Positions 33,921-43,073 are shown, numbered from the stretch's first letter. The stretch: 64,000 bases of DNA from Mailhella massiliensis (GCF_900155525.1 NZ_LT706951.1:256129-320128); one strand, 5' to 3'. A program made the numbers and translations. Notes: generated by a model not told the origin, from the letters alone.

Positions 33921-34007
33921 AGGCTTCCCTTCGGCAGTACTGACTGCATCAGGTTCCAAGGGTCAGAGGCATGATCCTCTTTCTCAGCCGTAAAGGCTCC
34001 CCTAGCT
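33921..34007 (-). promoter_or_regulatory. TPP riboswitch (THI element)
   Basis: The minus strand carries the conserved TPP aptamer pieces in order: CTAGGGGAGCC, GGCTGAGA, CTCTGACCCTTGGAACCTGA, and the closing GAAGGGAAG. A terminator follows before thiS. When thiamine pyrophosphate binds, transcription of thiSGHFE should stop. A small hairpin (33903-33920) lies between aptamer and terminator. Confidence 0.95.
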
Positions 34008-34019
34008 GGCGGACGTCTT

Positions 34020-34048
34020 TTTTTAATCCCGGTGCTTTTTTTTGGCAA
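34020..34048 (-). promoter_or_regulatory. Promoter of the thi operon
   Basis: On the minus strand TTGCCA (34048-34043) and TAAAAA (34025-34020) are 17 bases apart and overlap the 3' end of the NhaC-like gene. Transcription would begin near 34013, just before the aptamer, so the riboswitch does not rely on read-through. Confidence 0.55.
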
Positions 34049-35402
34049 GAAGAAACTGAAGAAGGGGCCGCGGGCAGGATTGATGCACGTCACGGGAACG
34101 CAGGCACCAGTAGAGGGGGACCATCCACAGGTACAGGGCGAAGGGAATGATTTCCGGCCCCTGCTGCAGCGTGAGGCCGCACATGGAAAAGGCGATGCTC
34201 CACGGCAGCACGGCGGAAAGAAGCACCACGCTGTTTTCCAGATACATGGCCATTTCACGGCGGTTGTGCTGGGCATGGGCACAGAGCTGACGGGTGAGAA
34301 TGATGGAGAGTGTCTGATTGCAGGAAAGCCCCGTGGTCAGCACCCCCACCAGCGCCGTGGCACGGAAGGCTCCCATGCGCAGGGCGAGACGCTCTATCAT
34401 GTATTCAAAGCTGTCCAGAAGGCCCGATTTTTCAAAAAGCGCGGAATAGGAGGAGGAAAGCGCCACGATGGCGGCCACGGTCGCCATGGAGATGATGCCC
34501 CCGCCGCCGAGCATGGCCAGTTCCCCGACGGGAGCCTCATAGCCCAGCACCATGCTGGAAAGAAGGGCGGAGAGGGGCGTCCCCTGCAAAAATACCGCCG
34601 CTCCCGAGGCACAGACGATGCTGGTGGCCATGGCGATTTTCACGTCGATGCGCAGAAGCCCGAAGAGAAGAATGACGAGTGCGGGCAGAAGCACCCAGAA
34701 GTGGAAGCGGAAGTGTTCGCGCAGGGCGTCCGTCGCGCCTTCGGGCATGACGTGTTCCGGTCCCGGCAGGGAAAGAAGCGCGTAGCCCAGGCAGGTCAGA
34801 AAAAAGGGCGCGGCTCCGTTTCTCAGCATTCTCTTGAAGTTGCCGTAGATGTCGGTATGGGTGAGCGCGCAGATGAGCGCGGCGCTGGAGGACATGGGAG
34901 AGCACCGGTCGCCCACATAGATGCCGCTTAAAATGGCCCCGCCCACCAGCGTTTCATTGAAACCCGCCGTATGGGCCATGAGCATGCACACCACGCCGAG
35001 CGTGCTCACGGTGCCGAAGGCCGTGCCGATGAGCGAACTCAGCGTGGCGCATAGGAGAAAGCTCCAGAGCACGAAGAAGGTGGGATTGATGAGGGAAAGC
35101 GCCCAGTCGATGAGCATGGGAATGGTGCCGCTTATGCGCCATACGCCGGTAAGCATCCCGATGAGCGTGAATATGGTGAGAATGTTGGCAATGCGCCGCA
35201 CGCCCTGAAAAAGCAGCGCGGCAATGACGGGGAAGGAGAAACCCACGCTGCGGGCATAGCCGGAAAAGCACACGAGGCCGAAGCCGAGCGCCCAGAGCAG
35301 GGAAATGCCGCTGAAGACGCAGACGGCGAGGCCGCAGACGAAGAGGCCGAGCGTGATGATCTGGCCGCGGGTGACGCGGCCTGCGCTGGAAGGGGAGAGC
35401 AT
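34023..35402 (-). CDS. NhaC-family Na+/H+ antiporter
   Basis: A 459-residue inner-membrane antiporter with about 11 hydrophobic segments. Diagnostic stretches are GTAFGTVSTLGVV, AHTAGFNETLVGGAILSGIY and GDRCSPMSSSAALICALTHTDIYGNF, the last a hallmark of the NhaC family. These proteins exchange Na+ for H+ or, in some members, malate for lactate. It sits between lpxI and the thi operon on the same strand with no shared function. The start has only a weak ribosome binding site. Confidence 0.88.
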   Translation of the reverse strand: MLSPSSAGRVTRGQIITLGLFVCGLAVCVFSGISLLWALGFGLVCFSGYARSVGFSFPVIAALLFQGVRRIANILTIFTLIGMLTGVWRISGTIPMLIDWALSLINPTFFVLWSFLLCATLSSLIGTAFGTVSTLGVVCMLMAHTAGFNETLVGGAILSGIYVGDRCSPMSSSAALICALTHTDIYGNFKRMLRNGAAPFFLTCLGYALLSLPGPEHVMPEGATDALREHFRFHFWVLLPALVILLFGLLRIDVKIAMATSIVCASGAAVFLQGTPLSALLSSMVLGYEAPVGELAMLGGGGIISMATVAAIVALSSSYSALFEKSGLLDSFEYMIERLALRMGAFRATALVGVLTTGLSCNQTLSIILTRQLCAHAQHNRREMAMYLENSVVLLSAVLPWSIAFSMCGLTLQQGPEIIPFALYLWMVPLYWCLRSRDVHQSCPRPLLQFLLAKKKHRD

Positions 35403-35443
35403 GGCCTCATCTCAAAGGAAAGCCCCCTTCCGGGGGCGTTGAT

Positions 35444-36259
35444 TCAGGAAAAGTCGTCGGGCAGGGATACTACGGCAAGGCCGTGTTCGTCGGCGAGGGC
35501 GAGAGCCTCCTCCCTGTCGAAGAACAGCGTTTTTTCCGCCTGTATGGCCAGAACGGCATAGTGGTGTTCCACAAGGTTGCGCACGGTGGCAAGTCCCACG
35601 GAGGGCAGATCGACTCTTTCATCCTGTCCGGGCTTCACCATTTTGATGGCGATGCAGCCGTTGCCTCCGAGTTCGGCGCCGCGTTTTATGGTGGCGTCGG
35701 TCCCTTCAAGGCATTCCACGGCCATGACCATGCCTTCGCGCACGATGAGGCACTGGCCGATGTCGAAGGCCCCCATGGAACGGGCGATGGGCCAGCCGTA
35801 GCGGATGTCCTTCCATTCCTCGTCGGTGGGAGTGCGGCGGCTGAGCGTGCCCCGGGGAGCGCGAAGGCCGGGCGCGAGATCGGCGGAAGCCACGATGCGG
35901 ATGCCGTCTTTTTCAATATCGGCCATGATGGCGCGCAAAAGAGCGTCGTCGCCTTTTTTCCTGAGGGAGAAAAGGATCTTCGCCGCCCGCCAGTCGGGCC
36001 GGAAATCCAGAGCCTTCGGCTTGCTTATGGAACCGGCCATGCAGGCCCTCGTCACATGATGTTCCTGGAAAAAGCTGATCATGCGGCCGAGCTGACCCAG
36101 ATGAAGCAGCTCGAACGCATCGGCATGTTTCGCAGTATCCGGGTCGGTATGCCCCTGAAAGCCGCAGATGACGACGCCGAGACCTGCGGCCCGGGCCTGC
36201 TGTGCCACAAGGCGGGGAAACTGACCCCCGCCCGCAATGATGCCGATATTTTCTGCCAT
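35444..36259 (-). CDS. lpxI: UDP-2,3-diacylglucosamine pyrophosphatase LpxI
   Basis: LpxI hydrolyses UDP-2,3-diacylglucosamine to lipid X and UMP in lipid A synthesis; it replaces LpxH in many non-enteric Gram-negatives. The 271 residues have the LpxI (formerly DUF1009) pattern: IGIIAGGGQFPRLVA at the start, LGQLGRMISFF, VTRACMAGSISKP, DDALLRAIM and a C-terminal GGNGCIAIKMVKPGQD. ATG 36259 follows GGAG. Together with the KDO operon, it shows that the cell makes KDO-bearing LPS. Confidence 0.95.
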   Translation of the reverse strand: MAENIGIIAGGGQFPRLVAQQARAAGLGVVICGFQGHTDPDTAKHADAFELLHLGQLGRMISFFQEHHVTRACMAGSISKPKALDFRPDWRAAKILFSLRKKGDDALLRAIMADIEKDGIRIVASADLAPGLRAPRGTLSRRTPTDEEWKDIRYGWPIARSMGAFDIGQCLIVREGMVMAVECLEGTDATIKRGAELGGNGCIAIKMVKPGQDERVDLPSVGLATVRNLVEHHYAVLAIQAEKTLFFDREEALALADEHGLAVVSLPDDFS

Positions 36260-36545
36260 AGCAACTCCGAAGGAAAAATCGCCGGTAGTATAAGCCCTTC
36301 GCCCTTTCTCTGCAACCGCGCGTTTCCCGGTGAGTTTTTGCGGGAAGCGGCGGAACGGAGGGGCCGTGCCGCCATATCCGCGCTTGCCCTCCGGGCATTA
36401 TCTTTGTATAAATAGGCCTTTCAAGCGCCTTGAAGATTCACTGCGGGCATGAGCGCAAGGTGAAGCTTCGGGAATGGTGCGGCCTTTTTTTGTGAATCGC
36501 CGTATAAGGATGCGCCGCTTACGCCGGCCGGAAAGGTTTTTTGCC

Positions 36546-38486
36546 ATGAATATCGCTCATAAGATCATAAGCGCCCACCTTCTGGAAGGGGAGATGGTTC
36601 CCGGAAAGGAAATCGGGCTTCGTGTGGATCAGACGCTCACCCAGGATGCCACGGGTACCATGGCCTGGCTTCAGTTCGAAGCGCTGGGCCTGCCTTCCGT
36701 GCGGACCGAGCTTTCAGTAAGCTATGTGGACCACAATACCCTGCAGATGGGCTTCCGCAACCCCGACGATCATCGTTTCCTGCGTACCTGCGCCCAGCGT
36801 TTCGGCGCCGTGTACTCCGCGCCGGGAACCGGTATCTGCCACCAGCTGCATCTGGAAAACTTCGCCCGTCCCGGGCGTATCCTTCTCGGCTCCGACAGCC
36901 ACACCCCCAATGCCGGGGGCATGGGCTGCCTTGCCATGGGTGCGGGCGGCCTTTCCGTGGCGCTCGCCATGGCGGGGGAGCCGTATTCCATTCCCATGCC
37001 CAAAGTGGTGAAGGTGCATCTCACAGGTCGCCTTCAGGGCTGGGCGCAGGCCAAGGACGTCATCCTGCACATGCTTTCCCGCCTGAGCGTCAAGGGCGGG
37101 GTGGGGCGCATCTTTGAATACTGCGGCCCCGGCGTGGCCACGCTTTCCGTGCCCGAACGCGCCACCATCACCAATATGGGCGCGGAACTCGGCGCTACCG
37201 GTTCGCTCTTCCCCTCCGACGAACGCACCCGCGAATTTCTGCGTCAGATGGGCCGCGAGCAGGACTGGGAACCGCTGTATGCCGATGAAGGTTCCGGGTA
37301 CGACGAGGAGATGGAGGTGGATCTTTCCTCCATCGTGCCTCTTGCCGCAAGGCCCCACATGCCCGACAGGGTGGTTCCCGTGGCGGAACTCGACGGCCTC
37401 CGCGTCGATCAGGTGGCCATGGGGTCCTGCACCAACTCCTCTTATGCCGACCTGCATCTGGTGGCGGAAACCATGCGCGGCCGCAGAGTCTGTCCCTCCA
37501 CGGATACCTGCATGGCCCCCGGTTCCCGTCAGGTGCTCGCCATGCTTACGGAGGAAGGTTCCCTCACCTCGCTTCTGGAAAGCGGCGTGAGACTTCTGGA
37601 ATGCGCCTGCGGCCCCTGCATCGGCATGGGCAGTTCTCCCGTGTCCGGCGGCGTGTCCGTGCGTACCTTCAACCGCAATTTCGAAGGACGCAGCGGCACG
37701 CGCGATGCGCAGGTCTATCTCGTCAGCCCGGTCACGGCGGCTCAGTGCGCCCTGAACGGACGTTTCACCGATCCGGCGACCTGGGGTGAAGCTCCGGCCC
37801 ATCCCGATTTTCCCGCCCATATTCCGGGCGGCCGTCATCATTTCCTTTTCCCCGCCGAAACGGAAGAGGAGAGAGCGGGGGTGGAAATCCTGCGCGGCCC
37901 GAACATCGTGGCGCTGGAAACCTTCGAGCCTCTGCCCGACACGCTTTCCGGCGAGGTGACGCTCAAGGTGGGCGACGGCATCACCACCGACCACATCATG
38001 CCTGCGGGAGCGGAAATCACCGCCCTGCGTTCCAACGTGCCCGCCATCGCACGCTATGTGTTCAGCCGTACGGACGAAGGCTTCGTAGCCCGTCAGGACA
38101 GGGTGAAGGCTGCGGGCGTCGCCGGCATCATCGTCGCCGGGGAAAACTACGGTCAGGGTTCCAGCCGGGAACACGCCGCTCTGGCTCCCCGTCATCTGGG
38201 CGTGCGGGCCGTGCTTGCCAAGTCGTTTGCACGCATACACAGGGCCAATCTCATCAATTTCGGCATTCTTCCGCTCATCTTTACGGATGGAGCGGATTAT
38301 GAACGTATAGCGACGGGTTCCGCCGTGCGTCTGGATGTTTCTTCCATGACGGCGGGCGGCGAGGCCGTGCTGTCCATCGAGGGTGCGGGCGAAGTGACCG
38401 TGCGCAACGACCTTTCCGAAAAGGAATGGGCCGTGCTGCGGGCAGGCGGACTGCTCAACGCCGTCCGTGCCCGCCGGGCCGGGTAG
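36546..38486 (+). CDS. Aconitate hydratase
   Basis: Aconitase interconverts citrate and isocitrate. The 646 residues match the shorter bacterial type used by Desulfovibrio: RVDQTLTQDATG near the start, GSDSHTPNAGGMG, CTNSSYADLH and CACGPCIGMG for the cluster cysteines, and the swivel domain with GDGITTDHIMPAG and GENYGQGSSREHAALAPRHLG. The open frame extends 24 codons upstream, but ATG 36546 fits the family start (MNIAHKII) and has GGAAAGG before it. A gene symbol between acnA and acnB types is not assigned. Confidence 0.95.
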   Translation: MNIAHKIISAHLLEGEMVPGKEIGLRVDQTLTQDATGTMAWLQFEALGLPSVRTELSVSYVDHNTLQMGFRNPDDHRFLRTCAQRFGAVYSAPGTGICHQLHLENFARPGRILLGSDSHTPNAGGMGCLAMGAGGLSVALAMAGEPYSIPMPKVVKVHLTGRLQGWAQAKDVILHMLSRLSVKGGVGRIFEYCGPGVATLSVPERATITNMGAELGATGSLFPSDERTREFLRQMGREQDWEPLYADEGSGYDEEMEVDLSSIVPLAARPHMPDRVVPVAELDGLRVDQVAMGSCTNSSYADLHLVAETMRGRRVCPSTDTCMAPGSRQVLAMLTEEGSLTSLLESGVRLLECACGPCIGMGSSPVSGGVSVRTFNRNFEGRSGTRDAQVYLVSPVTAAQCALNGRFTDPATWGEAPAHPDFPAHIPGGRHHFLFPAETEEERAGVEILRGPNIVALETFEPLPDTLSGEVTLKVGDGITTDHIMPAGAEITALRSNVPAIARYVFSRTDEGFVARQDRVKAAGVAGIIVAGENYGQGSSREHAALAPRHLGVRAVLAKSFARIHRANLINFGILPLIFTDGADYERIATGSAVRLDVSSMTAGGEAVLSIEGAGEVTVRNDLSEKEWAVLRAGGLLNAVRARRAG

Positions 38487-38543
38487 CGTACCGGTTCCGG
38501 TCGGCTTTGGGAACATCAACAACACAGCAAGCAAGGAGTCGTC

Positions 38544-40445
38544 ATGCTGGACGGCATCAGAGCCAATGCCCAGTCGCTGGGCGTAAAACTGGCTTTCGGC
38601 ATCATTATCGTGGTTTTCGTTTTCTGGGGCGTCGGGTCCTACACCGGCCCCAAGGGGCTTGTGGCCTCCGTTAACGGCAAGAACATCACCGAGGTGGAAT
38701 TCCAGCGGGCCTACGCCATGATGGAAGACAACCTGCGCCGTTCCATTCCCAACCTGACGCAGGAAATGCTGGAAAGCTTCCAGCTGGAGCAGCGCGTGCT
38801 TCAGTCCCTCATTCAGGAAAAGCTCATTGAGGACGAGGCGGAACGCGCCGGGCTGACCATCAGCGCCTATGAGCTGCGCGCCCTGCTGGAACAGCTTCCC
38901 TATTTCCAGAAGGACGGCAGGTTCGACGCCGAAGTCTACAAGGAAGTGCTCAGCAAGAACCACATTACTCCCCGCCAGTTTGAAACCGATCAGGCGAAGT
39001 CCATGCTGCCCGCCAAGCTTCAGCGTCTGGTGACGGCCGGGGCCTATGTCTCCCCCGCCGCGGTGAAGGCCATCTTCGACTATGCCGCCGAACGCCGCCG
39101 CGTGGACTACATCCTGTTCCCGGCTTCGGCCCACATGGACAAAGCCGCTCCCTCGGAAGAGGAAATCGTGAAGACCTATGAAGCGCAGAGCGCGAGCTTC
39201 ACGGTTCCGCCCAGCGTGAATGTGGAATTCATCCGTCTGGACCCCGCGGCCATGGGCGATCCTTCCTCCGTGACCGAGGAAGAACTGCGCGCCGCCTACG
39301 ACGCCCGCATTGCCCAGTACACCGAACAGGAACAGATTCAGGCCCGCCACATTCTCATCCGTGTTCCTGCCAACGCTCCCGAAGCCGAAGTGAAGAAGGC
39401 GGAAGAGCAGATCCGTTCTCTGGAAGCGCGTATCCGCGGCGGCGAAGATTTTGCCGAGCTGGCCAAACAGTTCGGTCAGGACGGAACCGCCCCGCAGGGC
39501 GGCGATCTCGGCTGGTTTGCCGCCGGGCAGATGGTGCCGGAATTTTCCAAGGCCGCCTTTGCTCTGAAGGACGGCGAAGTTTCCGCCCCCGTGCGCACGC
39601 AGTTCGGCTTCCATCTTATTAAGAAGGAAGGCCATAAGGAAGCCGTGACGCACGGCTTCGACGAAGTGAAGGATGCCCTGCGCGCCGACCTCGCCACCGA
39701 GGCCGCCTCTCACGGGCTTGATGAAAAGGCCGACCTCGTGCTCGCGCAGGCTCTTGCCGGAAAGAGCATGGCGGAAGCGGCTGCCGCCGCCGGTTCCAAG
39801 GCCGTGAAGGCCGAGAGCACCGGCATCATTTCCGCCGAAGAGCTGGGCGGAAAGCTCAATATCCGCGATGTGGACGTGCAGAACATCATGGCCGCCGCTG
39901 CGGGTACGGTGCTGGATTCCCCCGTGGCCTCCGGCAATTCCCTGATGGTGCTCAAGGTGCTGGAAAGCAAGCCCCAGAGCGTGAAGCCTCTTGAAGAGGT
40001 GCGTCCGCTCATCGTGGAATTCCTTACCGGTCAGAAGGCTGCGGAAATGGCCATGGACGAAGCCCGCAAGGCCCGCGCCGCCTTCCAGAACGGCAAGCCC
40101 GGCGAAGGCGTCGCCGTCAAGACCAGCGAACCTTTCGGCCGCGACGGCAACATTGCCGATCTCATCGCCGATCCTGCGCTTGCCCGGGCCGCCTTCCAGG
40201 TTCCCGCCGTGAACGACGTCTGGCTCAACGAACCCTACCGTGTGCAGGACGGTGCGGTTCTTGCCCGTGTGTCCGCCATCGAATCGCCCTCCGAAGAGGA
40301 ATGGAAGCAGGCGGAACCCCAGATGCTGGAACGCCTTGCCGCCGACAGAGCCGGAGTGGCCTATCAGATTTATCTGACGCAGCTCGGTTCCCAGGCCACC
40401 ATCAAGATGTACAACTCTCCGCTTCTTTCCCGGAAGAGCGATTAA
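38544..40445 (+). CDS. Membrane-anchored peptidyl-prolyl isomerase, PpiD/SurA-like
   Basis: A 633-residue periplasmic folding factor anchored by one N-terminal membrane helix (about residues 14-32, LAFGIIIVVFVFWGVG). A SurA-N-like chaperone region follows (to about 240), then a parvulin domain starting near 265 (IQARHILIRVP) with GGDLGWFAAGQMVPEFSKAA, and a long C-terminal region. This order is that of PpiD, which aids outer-membrane protein folding. A strong AAGGAG precedes the ATG. It lies 57 bases after aconitase, with no functional link evident. Confidence 0.92.
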   Translation: MLDGIRANAQSLGVKLAFGIIIVVFVFWGVGSYTGPKGLVASVNGKNITEVEFQRAYAMMEDNLRRSIPNLTQEMLESFQLEQRVLQSLIQEKLIEDEAERAGLTISAYELRALLEQLPYFQKDGRFDAEVYKEVLSKNHITPRQFETDQAKSMLPAKLQRLVTAGAYVSPAAVKAIFDYAAERRRVDYILFPASAHMDKAAPSEEEIVKTYEAQSASFTVPPSVNVEFIRLDPAAMGDPSSVTEEELRAAYDARIAQYTEQEQIQARHILIRVPANAPEAEVKKAEEQIRSLEARIRGGEDFAELAKQFGQDGTAPQGGDLGWFAAGQMVPEFSKAAFALKDGEVSAPVRTQFGFHLIKKEGHKEAVTHGFDEVKDALRADLATEAASHGLDEKADLVLAQALAGKSMAEAAAAAGSKAVKAESTGIISAEELGGKLNIRDVDVQNIMAAAAGTVLDSPVASGNSLMVLKVLESKPQSVKPLEEVRPLIVEFLTGQKAAEMAMDEARKARAAFQNGKPGEGVAVKTSEPFGRDGNIADLIADPALARAAFQVPAVNDVWLNEPYRVQDGAVLARVSAIESPSEEEWKQAEPQMLERLAADRAGVAYQIYLTQLGSQATIKMYNSPLLSRKSD

Positions 40446-40496
40446 AGGCCGCGGTTCCTTCCCGTGAAGGAACCAGGCGCAGGCGTAATGCCATGA

Positions 40497-40527
40497 AGCC
40501 GGAGCGCGAAGGCGCTCCGGCTTTTTC
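40497..40527 (+). terminator. Terminator after the PpiD-like gene
   Basis: AGCCGGAGCGC (40497-40507) and GCGCTCCGGCT (40512-40522) form a perfect 11-bp stem followed by TTTT. A smaller hairpin (GGTTCCTTC/GAAGGAACC) precedes it at about 40453-40475. Confidence 0.87.
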
Positions 40528-40614
40528 TTACGGAAGGGCTTTTCACCGGGCTGGGGAAGGGCGGAATATCATGCGTTTTACGCGGAAAGAGAGCCTGCCT
40601 TTGCGCGGCGTCTC

Positions 40615-40644
40615 TTGACATTATTTCTGTTTTGGCAGTAACGT
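40615..40644 (+). promoter_or_regulatory. Candidate promoter of cytochrome c3
   Basis: TTGACA (40615-40620) and TAACGT (40639-40644) are 18 bases apart, about 67 bases before the start. The -35 box is perfect and the -10 box moderate. Confidence 0.5.
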
Positions 40645-40710
40645 AATTCTGCTTATGCCTCTGCGGCGTGAGCTTTGGTTTCGTGTAAAGACCAGGAGGA
40701 GGTCAACCCT

Positions 40711-41193
40711 ATGAAGAAGCTGCTGACGTTCGGCTCCGCCGCTCTGATAGTCGCCGCTTTGGCTCTGCCGGCCGGCGCCGCGCAGTTCGCACATATCCCT
40801 GCCGGGCCCATTAAAATGGAACTGACCGAAAAGCCCGTGTATTTCGATCATAATATCCATACCACGCAGGACTGCACGGCCTGCCATGCGAGCATGCCCG
40901 CCCACTTCCCCCCGCTGGCCGTCGATACGGAGAAGCAGTGCGCCGTATGCCATCACAAGGTGGCCGGAACCACCCCGAAGTTCAAGTGCGGCACCGCAGG
41001 CTGCCACAACCCCGAAGACAAGCAGGCCGAGCGCAGCTACTTCAAGATCGTGCATGACCGCGAAATCTTCGGCAAGGGCCATGTCGCCGATTCCTGCCTC
41101 GGCTGCCATACCGAAGTGGCGAAGACCCGTCCTGAAAAGAAGCAGGCTCTCACCGGCTGCGCCGGTTCCGCCTGCCATCCCAAGCAGAAGTAA
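40711..41193 (+). CDS. Cytochrome c3-type periplasmic protein with five heme motifs
   Basis: A 160-residue secreted cytochrome c: signal peptide MKKLLTFGSAALIVAALALP and cleavage near AGA-AQ. Typical c3 signposts are VYFDHNIH with two axial histidines (47, 50), HH at 81-82, IVHD (115) and the pattern CAVCH, CGTAGCH, CLGCH, CAGSACH (77-156). Beyond these four, an insert near residues 54-76 adds CTACH at 55-59 and a His at 65. Tetraheme c3 shuttles electrons from hydrogenases and formate dehydrogenases to membrane complexes in Desulfovibrio. The frame upstream of ATG 40711 is out of the AGGAGG-led start. The fifth heme is a prediction. Confidence 0.93.
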   Translation: MKKLLTFGSAALIVAALALPAGAAQFAHIPAGPIKMELTEKPVYFDHNIHTTQDCTACHASMPAHFPPLAVDTEKQCAVCHHKVAGTTPKFKCGTAGCHNPEDKQAERSYFKIVHDREIFGKGHVADSCLGCHTEVAKTRPEKKQALTGCAGSACHPKQK

Positions 41194-41268
41194 GCCTTTT
41201 CCCGGTATTGCCCCGCCTTTTGAGGGGCGGGGCAAGCCGTGGGCAGCTTATCTGTCTTCGTGTATTAC

Positions 41269-41291
41269 GCCCCCGGAAGGGGGCTTTTTTT
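41269..41291 (+). terminator. Terminator of cytochrome c3
   Basis: GCCCCC (41269-41274) and GGGGGC (41279-41284) with a GGAA loop, then seven T. An earlier GC hairpin at about 41208-41236 lacks a T run. Confidence 0.87.
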
Positions 41292-41371
41292 GCCCCTTAG
41301 GCAAGGCTTGCCTTTTGTCGGCAGTTGTATATCTTTGAGCCACATTTTTCTGTTACCGCCAAGAGGGGATC

Positions 41372-42136
41372 ATGGAAGAAAAAGCGTTTTCTTCGGAGCA
41401 GCCTGAAGAGGTCATTGAGCTTTTGGATATCGTGGGGCGGTCCGCCGGAGAAGACTCCGGGAACGTGACTCGGGAGGACGCCCCCCGGCCTCAGGCAGCC
41501 GGAGAAGAAGCCGTGTGCGCCGAGCCTGCGGGTGAGGAAGTCCTTGATCTGGAAGAGAGCATGGAAAGCCCCGTGCAGAGCGGGGCTGTTCTGCCGGAAA
41601 CCGACGGAGAGGCGGAAGAGCGGGACGAGCCTTCGCAGCAGGAGCTTTCCCCCGTCGCGCAGCAGGAGGTTCCCGCCGAGGCGCCTGCCGTCCCCGGAGA
41701 AGGGGAGGGTGATCTTCGCGCGGCCTTTGAGGAGCGCCTGCGCACGCTGGAGGAAAATCATCGCAGCGCCGTTCTTGCGCTGGAAGCGCGCCTTGCCGCC
41801 GCGGAAAAGACCTGTGCGGAGCTTGCGGAAAACGTGGAAAGTCTGAGCCAGCAGCTTGCCCAGGCCGGGGCCATGTTTCTGGAAGATGCCTCCGTTCGCC
41901 TCAATATGGAAGAAATGGTCAGTCACATGCTCGATGCGCGCCTGCCTGCGCTCCCGGAACAGGAAGAGGAGAATTCCTCCCGGGAAGAGGCTCTTGCCGC
42001 CCGCGTGGACGAGCTTGAGCGCCGTATGGACGAAGGGCAGGCCCGCAGCGACCAGATGGCCGCCCTTGCCGCAGCGAAGGTCATCCGCGAAGAGATAGCC
42101 GCCATGAAGGCGGCGGGCGTTCCCTCCGGGAACTGA
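41372..42136 (+). CDS. Acidic coiled-coil hypothetical protein
   Basis: A 254-residue acidic protein. The first 110 residues are low-complexity and rich in Glu, Pro and Ala; residues from about 112 to 170 read like a coiled coil (FEERLRTLEENHRSAVLALE, then ARLAAAEKTCAELAENVESL), and another helix-rich stretch follows. There is no signal peptide or membrane helix. I know no family for it. GAGGGG lies before the ATG. The next gene on the same strand starts 115 bases on. A cytoplasmic scaffold or division-type role is possible but not supported. Confidence 0.75.
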   Translation: MEEKAFSSEQPEEVIELLDIVGRSAGEDSGNVTREDAPRPQAAGEEAVCAEPAGEEVLDLEESMESPVQSGAVLPETDGEAEERDEPSQQELSPVAQQEVPAEAPAVPGEGEGDLRAAFEERLRTLEENHRSAVLALEARLAAAEKTCAELAENVESLSQQLAQAGAMFLEDASVRLNMEEMVSHMLDARLPALPEQEEENSSREEALAARVDELERRMDEGQARSDQMAALAAAKVIREEIAAMKAAGVPSGN

Positions 42137-42251
42137 GCATATTTCCGGCCGCATTTGCGACCGTGAGCCTTCCTCCGGGGAAGGCTCGGTATTCCCTTGT
42201 GTCGAGCGCAGGGCGTCCTGCGCCGAAAATCCATCTGGAGTTTTTCGTTTC

Positions 42252-42755
42252 ATGAGTTCTTTTGTTACAGGCCAGATCATCGAGGCTCGCTGCACGCGCT
42301 GCAAGGATGTGACCGGCCATGTCGTCATGGCATGTCTCGACGGTATGCCCGTGAAGGTGGAGTGCCGCGCCTGCGGCAGCGTACATAAATATGTCGCCCC
42401 CGAAGTACATGCCCGTCCGAAGGTGGAAAAGACCGTGCGCGTAAAGGCCGGTCACAACCGCGTGGAAGCCGTGGACGCCACCGTGAAGGCCGAAAAGCGC
42501 GCCGCCGCTCCCCGTCCCACCCGGGAACAGCAGCAGACCGCCCGCCGTATGGAGGAAAACGAACAGCGCTGGAACAGCCTTGTGGCCGGACGCGCCGCGG
42601 TTCCCGCCCCGTACAGCATGAACGGCACCTTTGCCGTGGATTCGCTGGTGGATCATCCCGTGTTCGGTACGGGCGCGGTGCTGGAGCTGCTGCCCCCGGA
42701 CAAGATGGATGTGATGTTCAAGGACGGCGTGAAGCGCCTGCGCTGCGTCTGCTGA
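42252..42755 (+). CDS. Zinc-ribbon protein with C-terminal SH3-like segment
   Basis: A 167-residue protein. The N-terminal part has two Cys pairs, CTRCKD and CRACGS, that form a zinc ribbon. A basic linker follows (about 45-105). The C-terminal stretch (FAVDSLVDHPVFGTGAVLEL, ending VMFKDGVKRLRCVC) resembles the small DNA- or RNA-binding beta-barrel seen at the end of UvrD-like helicases, hence a nucleic-acid role is possible. A GGAG element lies 12 bases before the ATG. I do not know the family name. Function unknown. Confidence 0.75.
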   Translation: MSSFVTGQIIEARCTRCKDVTGHVVMACLDGMPVKVECRACGSVHKYVAPEVHARPKVEKTVRVKAGHNRVEAVDATVKAEKRAAAPRPTREQQQTARRMEENEQRWNSLVAGRAAVPAPYSMNGTFAVDSLVDHPVFGTGAVLELLPPDKMDVMFKDGVKRLRCVC

Positions 42756-43073
42756 GGCGTTTCACGGCATTTTCGGGCTCTTCTTCCGGGAGTGTTCAGC
42801 GTGTCCCGGGCGGAATTTTCTCCGTGCCGCAACGGACCATTGCGCATATTCCGGCCCTGTACGGAGCCTCGGTATGTTCCGCAGCGCCGGGCTTTACGCC
42901 CCGTGCGGAAGCGCCTGAGGCGTTCCCCGGGGAGGGCGGCGCTCCGTTACCGCACCCGGGGCGGCGCTTCGGCGTGAAGAGCGCGAAAATTATGGACGGA
43001 ATATCCATTTTTTGCTTGCATCCGAAGGCCAATCAGGCAACACTCTGAATACAGGACTTCTCATGGAGGCGCC
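42756..43073. other. Intergenic region before the YggT-like gene
   Basis: 318 bases with no supportable gene. The last 90 bases are AT-richer (ATTTTTTGCTTGCATC) and may hold the promoter of the next gene, but I see no clean -10/-35 pair. Confidence 0.35.

Noticed and set aside
36714-39713. 999-residue open frame on the minus strand opposite aconitase and PpiD
   Set aside because: It is antisense to two clearly recognised genes; His-rich composition is what GC-rich coding DNA gives on the opposite strand.
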